Shown here: positions 46,940 to 57,223 of the stretch, piece by piece
Position numbering within the stretch: position 1 is the stretch's first letter
Layout of the letters: each line of letters starts with the position of its first letter
Origin: Atrina japonica
Lineage: Eukaryota; Mollusca; Bivalvia; Pterioida; Pinnidae
Reading direction: 5' to 3'
Assembly: GCA_030159075.1 (NCBI GenBank)
Contig: BROG01000077.1
Location: forward strand, 1,201,001-1,265,000
DNA: 64,000 nt
Position numbers and translations under genes: made by a program
Notes under the pieces: model-generated
The model's input: only the letters and a program-made list of their open reading frames with translations
Database searches by the model: none
What the model was told of the DNA's origin: nothing

Positions 46940-48200
46940 CAACACTGTTTTCAGAAAAGGAAAAAATGTCGCCATTGTAAACAGATCGTGGATCTAGACC
47001 ATCGTTGAATCCCTTTGAATCAATCTTCACCCCCTTATTTCTACCGGAGTATGTCCCCAAATTGGTGTGATGGCAATGTTCCCACGACACTACTGTACGA
47101 TGGACAGTTTATTTTACATCATCTGGTACATCATGCCTGTGAAAAACCTGATGTTGATCATGAACGGTTCTGTCTATGACGGCTGGAAACATCAGGTTTA
47201 AAGACTCGTGTAATTTTCCAATACAGAAGCTAATGCTGATTTCCCCCAAATAGATTTTGAAGCGTGGTATTTTGAGATTTTTCATTTGCAATGCGAATTA
47301 GAAGAATACTGTGAATCGGACGTGACTATTTTGCGAACATATTTTCAGGTACGGGAAATATAGCCTATCGTCGCAATATAATTTAAATGTTCCACCCCTA
47401 GCATTACGCTGTTCTGCAACAAGGGCTGTTTTTGGCACGGATGCCCCTTTTGTGTATAGCAAAAGACCTTAGAGAGAGATCTGCGTCAACACTATCAAGT
47501 AGAAAACGCTGTGGGAACAAACCAGTAATGCTTTATTTGGTGGTCGAACGAATTTCTTTGGAACTTTTCCATTTCAAAAGTCTAGATCAATATTTTGGAC
47601 TGGTACAATGTCGAGTTAAAATCGGTTTTACGTAATTGTGCTTCGAACAGGAGTTGGGTATGAGTTATCGATGCTCTCATACGGATCAAGAGCGACGTTT
47701 GTTAGGTACATGGACGACGTGTGAATTGAATAAAGCTATAGAAAAAGGTTATGTAATCGAATATGGCAACAACTTTATTTGTGATTAAGCAAATTACTTC
47801 CTGTCAAACTACCTCAAAGAGATTGAAACGAGAGAACAACTGATAGCTATCTTACGGACCATTGCTAACTGTTTCTGAACTGTTTGTGGGGTAAATTTGC
47901 TCAACGAACTAATTTCAGACACAGTATGTGGAGAGTTACGAAGCATTACAACAGTTACTTCCGTGAGATATTACGATGATGCTGGTGAATTCAAACCGAA
48001 GGAAATGAACCCAATGGTTTTAGCAATGTAGTGCTAGCAGCCTTTACGACGTCTTTAGCACGGTTACATCTCTATGCCACCCTAGAACGTTTGGGAGAAA
48101 CGTGTATTATATTTTGATACAGACAGTATCATTTATCAACACGATTCACAGCAGTGGAATCCTACCATCATGAACAGTTTAGGAGGATGGGCAGACGAAT
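46940..48200 (+). pseudogene. Broken protein-primed DNA polymerase B (Polinton type)
   Basis: Fragments occur in the order expected for a Polinton PolB, in shifting frames. A Cys-rich stretch with KCRHCKQIVDLDH is near 46,960. An exonuclease-type YDGQFIL is near 47,098, and a segment with IRFKDSCNF is near 47,195. DQYFGLVQCRV is near 47,590, and the block with LLGTWTTCEL is within 47,639-47,788. LWGKFAQR is near 47,884 and motif C YFDTDS is at 48,110-48,127. At least four frameshifts and several stops separate them. In the family this enzyme copies the element from a protein primer; here it cannot be made. Confidence 0.85.
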
Positions 48201-48255
48201 TAGAATAAATGTCGTGTATGATAAGAGACATCGCATTGAAAACTTTTGATTAGCT

Positions 48256-48627
48256 AGCGATGCTAGTTTAAAAGTCTTTCCCGATAATACCTTAACAGAA
48301 TTCAAAACTCATTTACCTCAAGCTTTAAGTATGATGGATAGTGAGTGGGAAGTAGCGTTGAGTGAATTGAGTGAATTGATCTTCCCAACTTTAATAGAAT
48401 CGATAGGATCCGATGAGAATTACATAGATGTCCTAGTTCCCCTGTCAATCCGTCGTGACACCTAAAAATCCCCAGGACCCCTCTACGTATCCCAAGAAAA
48501 AGGAAATGAAATATCGTCAACATGACATAGCAACATACAATTGAGAGATGACATGGGACGTAAAATTCATTTTCTAGGAGGCAAAGTGATTGCCAAACTT
48601 CATTTTCGTCGTGTCATTTTAAAATGA
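48256..48627 (+). pseudogene. Broken capsid-type protein (F54H12.2/penton-like)
   Basis: Frame 48,256-48,465 reads SLKVFPDNTLTEF followed by SEWEVALSEL and ends at a stop. A second frame, 48,541-48,627, reads RDDMGRKIHFLGGKV then AKLHFRR. This FPxNT...WEVAL...RDDxGxxxxFxxGxVxxxLHFRR layout is the F54H12.2-like family carried by Polintons, thought to be a minor capsid/penton protein. It is split by at least one frameshift and stops. Confidence 0.8.
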
Positions 48628-48770
48628 AGTGCAACACAGGACTTGGGTCAGTTGATGACCGAGAGTCATCGTGTTCGCAGCATCCGTAGAGAGAACAAAA
48701 GAACAAAGAGAAGAAGAAGAAAAGGGGCAGAGGGAAGGAGTGAAAAGGGGACGACCACGAAAAAGTAGAA
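48628..48770 (+). pseudogene. Arg/Lys-rich peptide remnant in the element
   Basis: A short open stretch after the capsid remnant encodes many Arg and Lys residues (RENKRTKRRRRKGAEG) and stops at about 48,768. It could be the tail of the capsid gene in another frame or a basic core-type peptide. No family is assigned. Confidence 0.35.
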
Positions 48771-48936
48771 CAGGAAGAAATACCTCATGATATTTTAATG
48801 TTTCTACGACAATGGTTATAAGCGATTGTCGTCAGTCTCCCATGTACGGTGACACTTTTCATTTACAATTAAATGATAATAATGGCAATATTTATGGAAA
48901 GAACATCAAGTATGGAAACTTTTATTTTCATCGACG

Positions 48937-49212
48937 ATGGATGCTAGTCAGACCGTCACGGATAGTGCTCCCACGAACCGAGACATGATGGATAGTGTAC
49001 CACGAATTCATCGAGTAGAAGTAGATAGTGTACCACGAGCTCATCGGGTTGAAGTGGATAGCGTACCGAGAGTCAATCTGATAGAAGTGACAAGGACTCC
49101 ACCTTCCGAAAGGAGACAAGGTATGACCACTTTTAAACTGAGACCTGCTACCGACTCTTTTTACAGAACACGACGTTGGTCTAAAGATTGGTACTTTCAG
49201 TCAATTTGCTGA
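48937..49212 (+). CDS. Unrecognised 91-residue ORF inside the Polinton-type element
   Basis: An uninterrupted ATG-to-stop frame in an otherwise decayed element. The N-terminal half repeats a DSVPRxxRVEV unit three times, and the C-terminal half has FKLRPATDSFYRTRRWSKDW. No known domain is recognised. It may be a surviving fragment of a structural gene or chance. Confidence 0.35.
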   Translation: MDASQTVTDSAPTNRDMMDSVPRIHRVEVDSVPRAHRVEVDSVPRVNLIEVTRTPPSERRQGMTTFKLRPATDSFYRTRRWSKDWYFQSIC

Positions 49213-49364
49213 TATAAACAAAAACAAAAAACCCCGAGCCTCCCTTCTGGAAACATCCAAGTGACTGACGGGAACGAGTCTAAAAATAGATTAAAGAAGA
49301 AGAAGAACGGCTATAAAGTAAAGTGAAGTGCAGTGACCAAACATCATTTGAATCAGTCATCAAC

Positions 49365-49550
49365 ATGAGTTATGTATGTGGTGAAATTGGACATTGGTCT
49401 CCTAGATGTCCTAAGAATAACGAGTCGGCAACAACAACACAGCAACAACAGCAACAAAAGTAGAGCCTGAGAACAAAGTAGAAAATCGAATCTCGTCAAT
49501 CGGACCAGTGTTATAAATGTCATCAGTCAGGTCAATCCCGAACAACAGGA
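49365..49550 (+). pseudogene. CCHC zinc-knuckle remnants
   Basis: MSYVCGEIGHWSPRCPK looks like a CCHC knuckle lacking its first Cys, followed by a Gln run. After a stop and frame change comes CYKCHQSGQ, a second damaged knuckle. Probably a decayed nucleic-acid-binding gene of the element. Confidence 0.45.
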
Positions 49551-50569
49551 AGTACCAAAGTGCATGTTCATGCTTATGTATTGTACATAGTCACAGAAAG
49601 TTGTATTCTCATAATTAATGTTCTGATAGTTATGTTCTCATAGTTCATGCTTATGTATTGTACATAGTCACAGAGGGACGGCCCTAATCCCTCTGTCGAC
49701 TATCTAAAAAGTTTTTAGCGGGGCATTAAACTTATTAAAATTGAATCTGGTGTTTGTGTATTTATGACTAAAAGGTGTATACGTTTAGAGTACACTTAGA
49801 GTTTAAACTCTACTGGGTATAAGGTGTACACTAAGAGTACACTTAGAGTTTTTGCTCTAGTATCTACAAGGTAGACATAAAGGAGTAATGTAAAAACAAA
49901 AACTATGAGCAGAAGGAGATCAAGAGTAAAAGTGTAACACTCAGAGTAGAAGAGATACACAGAGAAAGAGATACAGAATAAGGGTATACAAAAGGATCTA
50001 TGTTTTATTACTGCTCTAATCAGTCGTAGGTTTCTTTTCGTAAAAGTTTAGGTGGCCCCTGAAAAGGGCCGTTGGTGTTTTAGGCTTTATAGGCCATGGC
50101 ATAAAAAGCATTTTGTCCGTTTTCTCTGCCGTCTTTCTCTTTTTCTTTTTTCAAGCTTCACGAGCTCAATCCATTCGTAGTCGATATTTATTGTTGATAT
50201 ACTTTCTCTGGGTGAGTGTTTATTTTTTTTATTTTATATACAGTAGTACAAGAAATATAAAAACTTGTTGAAACGATGTAAGTGAACAACTTCATACTTA
50301 ACAATTTTGTCACTTGTGTCACTTGTGCCACTTTGAGACTTCATAACTAAGAGAACGTTGCAAAAGGGTTAACATGCTGCAAACTTTGAGAACGGTAAAC
50401 ACACGCAAACATTTGCAAACTTTGAGAACGACACAAACTACTTGTGTCACTTTGTCACTTGTGTACGTTGCAAACTTTGAGAACGGTACACACTTGATCA
50501 CTTTGACAAACTTTGAAACATGAGAACGGTATTGCCGTGAGATTAGTTATCAGCCCTTTTGTTCCACCC
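49551..50569. other. Right interior of the Polinton-type element
   Basis: Contains a duplicated word catgcttatgtattgtacat (49,571 and 49,649), repeated gagtacacttagagttt words (49,790-49,850) and the histone-type stem-loop. No coding region is recognised. Confidence 0.5.
50051..50073 (-). terminator. Histone-mRNA-type 3' stem-loop, orphan
   Basis: On the minus strand GGCCCTTTTCAGGGGCC followed by ACC, preceded by CACCAAC. It matches the histone 3' processing hairpin (GGCYCTTTTCAGRGCC-ACC) except for one extra G in the 3' arm. A purine-rich ACGAAAAGAAACC follows at about the position of a histone downstream element. No histone reading frame is seen upstream. Confidence 0.6.
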
Positions 50570-50740
50570 TATAGTCTATACAGAGTAATCTCCCTTTGTT
50601 TCGCCTACACAGTCTCTATACAGAGTGATCTCCCTTTTCCCCATCTCTACAGTCTATACAGAGTAATCTCCCTTTGTTTCACCTATAGAGTCCTATACAG
50701 AGTAATCTCCCTTTGTTTCACCTATACAGTCTATACATGA
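50570..50740 (+). repeat. Short tandem repeat in the element (~42 bp unit)
   Basis: Four imperfect copies of a unit built around tctatacagagtaatctccc, just inside the right TIR. Similar reiterations of gcaaactttgagaacg lie at 50,350-50,525. Confidence 0.8.
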
Positions 50741-50766
50741 AGGCTCTCATTGGCTCCTTAACCAAA

Positions 50767-51057
50767 ATGGCCGCCCCCACAACCTTCCACTTCCGCTCAT
50801 AGACACGCCTCCAAGCTCAACGATTGGCTCTTTCTGCTTATTGCCATGACAACATGACCTCACTTCCGGTATGACGCACTTCCGGTTATGACCTCACTTC
50901 CGGTATGACACACTTCCGGTTATGACGTCACAGGCGGCACCATGGCACGCATTTGAATTGACCAATCAGAAGCCAGTATTCTGATGACCACATCAAACAG
51001 CGCCACTGGTGGCGCCCCCTAGCGGCGAAAATTCAAATGCGTGCCAGGGAGCTGCCT
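50767..51057 (-). repeat. Right terminal inverted repeat of the Polinton-type element
   Basis: Reverse complement of the left repeat. Here the cataccggaagtgaggt word is tandemly reiterated (two full copies plus cataaccggaagtg variants), which accounts for the extra length. Confidence 0.9.
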
Positions 51058-52384
51058 ATTACTACTAGCAATAAAAATTTATATGAATATATTTTCTTGT
51101 ATATCTATATATATATATCGGATGTCTACCGAATACAAAAGACAATTAAACAAATGCAGAATTACTATGGGTATACAGTGAAATTTATTTTTTTATTTAC
51201 TTATGGCCAACTACTGTATTAATCTCAATGGAACATTAATGTAAATTAGTTATTCTCACGATTCACCATATATTATATATTTTGTGGTAGAAGTAATAAT
51301 GTGCAAAAAGTTTTATTTATTCTTTCTAAACTTTAAAAATCACTATAACCTATATAACAACATCGATTTTACCATTTTACAAAATATTTACAATTTATGT
51401 AATCTACGAAGGCAAATCGAAGTATAATTTAAATGTATCTGCAACTTTTTGCTGCAAGTAATTTTTTGGTTCTAAAATACTTCACTAAAATAACAACTTT
51501 TGTTTAACAGGAAGTGCCGTGCATGTTGATGATTTATTGTTGATATATAATTATATTATATACATGTATACACACGAAGGCAAATCGAAGAGTTTGAATT
51601 GTAAGTATATATTTTTATTATATTTTTGGACAGCCATCATTATATTGAAATAATAGTAATAGCTATAATAAACGGAGTGTTTGTATACATTACCTTTTGC
51701 CTCTACTTGGTGTTTTGCGTCGCGTATTTCTTCAATATTTTGAATGTTTTAAAAAATTCTTTCGTCGTTATAATTTAATATCCATTGTGAAATAGACCTA
51801 TTTTGTAATTTCAATTATCACAAAAAACTCACATTTTGGAAGCAAAAAGTGTATTTTACATGAAATAAATATTTAATGTGTTAAACTTCTAAATCTATGT
51901 ATGTACAAAATATATTCTTACTCCATTTAAATTACGTGCAGGAAACCGCTTTGTTTTGTAACAATTTGGCGGCTAAATTGGGCATAATATCTTAATGATA
52001 TGGCGTCACCGAGATCGGCCCACACTTTCATGATGTCACGTATTTTGGTTTTAAATTCGGTGTTTTTTACTTGTAGATATACCTAGAATAGAATCGCGCT
52101 TTTATATCAAATGGATGAAAAGCTTTGATTTAAAAATCTCATAAATAGAAAATGATTGTCCCATTCCAATCATTACGTTTCTGATTAAATATTTGCGATG
52201 TAGGAAGAAAATACTTTTCTCACGAATAAAGCTTGAATTCAAATTTTGCATTAAAAGGACAGGACGAGATGAAATAGTTTTTGTAAGCAAAGGTCTTTCG
52301 TTCTTAAAGAAATACCCAACTATTTGCATGCAAAGGTACTTTTTCAAGCAAATATGTTTTTTGCATTTATTTATAGTTTCATAA
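51058..52384. other. Intergenic, right flank of the Polinton-type element
   Basis: A 22-bp word at about 51,301 repeats one at about 46,153 inside the element, followed by further short matches. This may be a scrap of a second decayed copy. No gene recognised. Confidence 0.4.
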
Positions 52385-52480
52385 CATAGACGGATTTTCT
52401 TCCTCTGTGGCACCTGATCCCATTTTTAGATTTCCAGAGGTCCGTGTTTATCCAATATTCACCATTATATATATTGAATC
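52385..52480 (+). repeat. Interspersed repeat family E, copy 1
   Basis: Contains ggcacctgatcccattttta and ggtccgtgtttatccaatat, shared with 56,280-56,370 and (inverted) 61,490-61,660. This repeat is familiar from bivalve genomes. Confidence 0.75.
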
Positions 52481-55039
52481 CAGGACATCTTGAAGATTCA
52501 TACTTTGGTAATACATGTATTTTTGCAGAGCTGGGGTTATTTGCAATTTGCTTAAAATGTAGATTAAAACATAGATATAAATATGTACATTTCACGCTGT
52601 TTTAAACAAATGATCAAATAGAGATAATAGTTCTACCACGGTAAAATGACATTTGTTTACAAAACAAGGAGTTTAAATCAAATCACATGTATATTAGGTT
52701 GACAGGCTACGTGTCGGCACAATAAAATATAGAGCTACCAGTAAAGCATGGAAGCAGAGCAAGGCAAAATGTTTTACCTGAACACCCTAATTTTAAATGG
52801 ACAGTTACTGAGTATCGGTTATTGACACAAACTGAATGCGCCACTTTATCTCTATCAGAGACACATACATGTATAACACACAGATATGTAAAATATGTCT
52901 CTGCCTATAGCTATTTTTGACTAACATTTAAAGGTATCACTACTGTAACTCGTGGAATTTTAATCCAAAACATAACGACCTTTTACTTCGGACATGTTTA
53001 TATACTATTTATAGAAGTCGCTGGATGAGCTGATCGCTAGTGCCTCATACATGTAAGGAGAATTAACTTCCGTAAGGTCAATCTCGTGTTTATAATTATC
53101 GTCAACCAACTTACAGTCAAACTACAGAAGGAACCAAACAACGATGTTATCATTCCACTTATGTCCCTACTTAATCTCAAGCAGAAAATGGAGTTCGACG
53201 CATTTGTGAGAAGATCATATGCTGACCTCAGTTGACCAGTGGAAAATACACTTAAACATCATTATGACTTGAGCATGATATCTATCTTCAAAACAAGATT
53301 CACATCTGCATTATTCGTAAATTCATTGCGCTGATCGACCGCCTAGGATATACATTATGCCTAATCAGTCTATCCTCAAACTGACAGGTAAGATGTACAT
53401 TTCACGACTGAAAACCATCCAAATAACTGCACATCGATCATAGTTAACCGACATGTACAAATGACCACTACAAGTTAGATTATGTAGTCAAGATCGGTAT
53501 CATTTTGTAGATTTCATATCAATAACTCAGCCTGTACCAGCAAGGAAATCACATGCATAAATTAGTCAAGGAGATATTTGTACAGCTTAAGCATTGTATC
53601 ATGGGGAACAGGTCTGCATTAATAGTTCATTGCATTAAACACAACGTTCTAAATTGTAAATCCTCGTTATCGTTTTTGTAATAATCATATGAACCATTTA
53701 GATAGCCTCAATATGTCATATAAAATATCACGACACATAAAGGCAGATTTGTAAATTGTTGCTGTTTAATTAGTAAAGTAAGCATAAACGCATGTAAATG
53801 GATCTCTAAAATACTACAAAATGAAAAATTTTAAAGAAAAAATTGTCTTAAATAAATGGCTGAATTACGTTTACACAGAGTATGAATACATTTATTTTCA
53901 ACGATATATCATACGCGTCACTCACTTCCTAAACAGAAAATTAGAGACAACCTCAGGCTATATAGACACACAAATAATTGATAAGGAAGAATGTTATTTA
54001 CTCTTTCCGGACAGTGGTCACGGTCATCTGCCAAGGTAACAGGACTTACTTTAAGTTTTTATCTTTATCAATATTCGTCTTATCTCAGATCTCTACGATC
54101 TAAAGGTCATTGTCATCGAATGTAGTATAAAAATCATATTTTAAAAATATGTATTTGTTGCAAGTTGCATCGTCTTTTTCTCTGCACATGGCTATCTACG
54201 CATTCATTATTTATCAAAGCTACTTCTACCGTCATGGAAGTCAGTAGATGCTAGAACATAAACACACCCGTGTTTGCCATTTTATTATTCACATTAATAC
54301 ACCGGTGAACTATTGTTTTATTGTCTAGGTAACCCTTTTCATAGTCTGTAATCATAAAACTACTCGGACTGAATTCCTTACGAATATTTTACGATCGTTG
54401 ACCAAAACCTATTTCCAAAACACAGTGCATGTAATAATGTAATAATGATAATCACACCTTATTTTCACGGCTGCAATCCATCTCTCATGGTGTCCCATGC
54501 AAAGGGAGATAACTGTGGTGAATTTTATTCGGGGGAAACATGTGTATGTTCGATATCCGAACACACTTATTTCAAGGGAATAATTAGCAATATAGTTCTA
54601 CAAATCCATCTTTTTCTGTTATGTATTACACATTTTATCAACAGAATAAATACTTTCAGTGTGAATTCCAGACAGTCATTTTTTCCAAAATATCGATAAT
54701 ACCAAAGCGAAGAAATAAGAAGCGCAGCTATTGGTTTTCAACACCACACCTTATGGACTTTAAAGACATAGTATCTACGAAAATGGTTATTTTTTTTAGT
54801 CGGCAATTTTGCGGAAATATCGAAGATATGACTGAATAATGATCTTCCACGTCGACACTTTTTTGTATAATTAGCGTAATTAACGGATAAATGCTGATTT
54901 GTTGTCGTCGTCTGTAAGAATCAAACTCATTAATTATGCACAGAAACAATCCCAGAAGCACACGCAATGACCTAGATCGTATCGATATCAATCAATGGAT
55001 GCTGAGGTAAGCACGTGTTGATTTATTTTGAGATCCTAC
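52481..55039. other. Intergenic, nothing firm recognised
   Basis: Only short frames. A stretch near 52,730-52,790 loosely resembles 19,080-19,160 (gcagagcaaggcaaaatg against gcagagtgaggcaaaac), so it is probably repeat-derived. Confidence 0.4.
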
Positions 55040-55198
55040 ATTTAGACGGTCCTTGAGGCTTATCCATCGATCATGCTCCTTTCCAATATTTATCTTGGTC
55101 TTGTTGTATTTCGCCAGAACTTCTTTCCGATTTCTTTTTCTAGCTGAATCTGTCAATTTAACAGGTCGGCCACGATTTGTTTTTGCTTTGGACGCCAT
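55040..55198 (-). CDS. Possible first exon of an AT-hook protein
   Basis: Starting at an ATG, the frame reads MASKAKTNRGRPVKLTDSAR, a basic tract, then KYNKTKINIGKEHDRW and LKDRLN, ending at a donor-like AAT|gtagga. RGRP is an AT-hook core. The RGRPxKLT...YNK...IGxxxDRWxxLK pattern recurs at the start of uncharacterised nuclear proteins in invertebrates and fish. No second exon was found to the left, so it may be a fragment. Confidence 0.45.
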
Positions 55199-55654
55199 GC
55201 TTTTCACTATCAACAATGGAAATGCGCATGCGCAAATACAGGTCACGCTAAGGTTATATGAATATGGGCGGGCTTGCAAACGAATTTTTGTCGTACCGAC
55301 AAAAAATTTAAAAAACGTGGAAAGTTGTGAAATACAATAAAACTATACTTCTATGTGTTTTAATTCAACAATTTTTCGTTTTTTATCTCCAAATATTAAC
55401 ATATTTGACCCAAACAATTGAGATTGAAATATTTGAGGAAATCGTAGATACTATGTCTTTAATAAATCCAACTGAGCTAGAGCGATGGGCATTGCAACGG
55501 AAAGGTCAAATGTCAAATTAAATAACACCGCTAGCTTTTTCTTATTTTGATACAACAGTTTCTGAATGAAGTCTACTTCGTATGAATAAAGGAACAGGTC
55601 AACTCATGAATTAATTACTAAGTGGATAGACGGACGGACACAGACTTTGCTTTT

Positions 55655-55760
55655 TTAAATTTTTTACGCCACACCTTACGTTTTCAGTTATATGGTGGCG
55701 GCCAGTTTTGATAATGGAGAAGAGAACCCAGTTACCGGACGCACACAAAAAACATGTCAC
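55655..55760 (-). mobile_element. 3' fragment of the tRNA-derived SINE
   Basis: acgccacaccttacgttttc and ggcggccagttttgataatg match the 3' part of the 6,632 copy; the tRNA-like head is absent. Confidence 0.7.
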
Positions 55761-55872
55761 CCGAGTTCACAATGGGTTACTACCGAGCAGCAATGGATCG
55801 TTATGTTATACGTAAAACAATTGTTTAATGATCTTGTATTAATGTTTAGGAATATATATTGACCTACATATA

Positions 55873-55876
<4 letters not shown>

Positions 55877-55932
<56 letters not shown>

Positions 55933-55945
55933 GTGTGTGTGTGTA
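55877..55945 (+). repeat. (TA)n(TG)n microsatellite
   Basis: Alternating TA run followed by tatgtatgtgtgtgtgtgtg. Confidence 0.97.
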
Positions 55946-56279
55946 TCATATACATTGTATGTGTATTTGTTAAAATATTTGATGTTGTTTTCTTGTTTTG
56001 TAGATTTTCAAACAATATGTTGATACACTGAAAGGCAGCCAGTCTTTAAGCATAAAATGCAATAGCTTCTGTATATACGACTTCCATATTTTCATAATGT
56101 CCTATGGACGTTCTGAAATTTATCTTGATTCTACTTGATCTATCGCCACGATGGAAAAGAAAGGAAAACCATACAAATTATCTGAGGTCAGTGCTAATCA
56201 GGTATTTTACTGAAAATTTACTGAAAATGATTCCCATTAACCGACTTCATCACACCACTTAATTTACATCTTATTTGTG

Positions 56280-56375
56280 ATCGGTGAACAGGGGTGTGCT
56301 TACTCCTCCATAACACCTGATCTCACTTATAGATTTTTCAGAGATACGTGTTTGTCCAATTTTGACAATTAATTT
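56280..56375 (+). repeat. Interspersed repeat family E, copy 2
   Basis: Contains gcttactcctccataacacc and tgatctcactt, just upstream of AADAC-like exon 1. Confidence 0.75.
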
Positions 56376-56444
56376 CACCCCGACAATTACCACTTTGCTA
56401 TCTGTGCTTTTACATAACTTATCATTTTTTCCTTTAAGGACAAT

Positions 56445-56603
56445 ATGTCACGCGTAATGCTGGTGATAACATTGGCTTCATCATGTACATTGATCTTGGC
56501 AATCAGCACGTTTCATTATCTGGACACACCTGTACCAGAGGGTATTGTTGATATTTGGAAATTCAGAATACTGGACTCTGCCATAAAAACTACATTTAAT
56601 ATA
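56445..56603 (+). CDS. AADAC-like exon 1
   Basis: Residues 1-53: membrane anchor and a luminal stretch with HYLDTPVPEGIVDIWKFR. Donor ATA|gtaagt, phase 0. Confidence 0.88.
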
Positions 56604-56704
56604 GTAAGTATGTACGCACGTGATCTGACGATCACGTTGCTACCATAAAGCGTTAACATAGAACGTATGATGTTTTCATTTGAAAAAACAACTATACAAA
56701 TATA

Positions 56705-56784
<80 letters not shown>

Positions 56785-57131
56785 AATTGGACTTCAGGGT
56801 CTAACCAGTCGATATTGATATTTTGTCAAGTTAGTATATATGTCAATGCACCTAATAATTTATCTGTGAAACGTTTTAAAATATTCATAAAATTAAAAGG
56901 GATATATTGGTGTATGATGCCGATATTTTAAATAAAACGGAATGAAAACAAAGTATACTGCTGAAATTAACAAAATGCTTTATAGTTTTGACAAAGTTTT
57001 ATTGAAGACCATTTATCAAACGCTTTACGGGAAATAATTACTGGCCATTTTCTCTTTTTAGTATTTCAATTTAATTATTCAATTTATGTTTAACTTAAAA
57101 CATGTTGTACTCATGTAAATTTTCAAATCAT

Positions 57132-57223
<92 letters not shown>

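Larger units (their letters stand above)
45553..51057 (+). mobile_element. Decayed Polinton/Maverick-type DNA transposon
   Basis: A 5.5-kb block bounded by long inverted repeats that start aggcagctccctg at each end. Inside, on the plus strand, are broken remains of a protein-primed family B DNA polymerase and of an F54H12.2/penton-like capsid gene, the gene set of Polintons and related adinto-type viruses. Intact Polintons are 15-20 kb, so most genes (integrase, ATPase, protease, major capsid) are missing or unrecognisable. Flanking 6-mers (gtatct and attact) do not form a clear target duplication. Frameshifts and stops throughout mean it is not functional. Confidence 0.85.

Noticed and set aside
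47690..47730. VRYMDD, reminiscent of the reverse transcriptase active site
   Set aside because: It is in a different frame from the DNA polymerase B block that covers the same bases, and no other RT motif is near.
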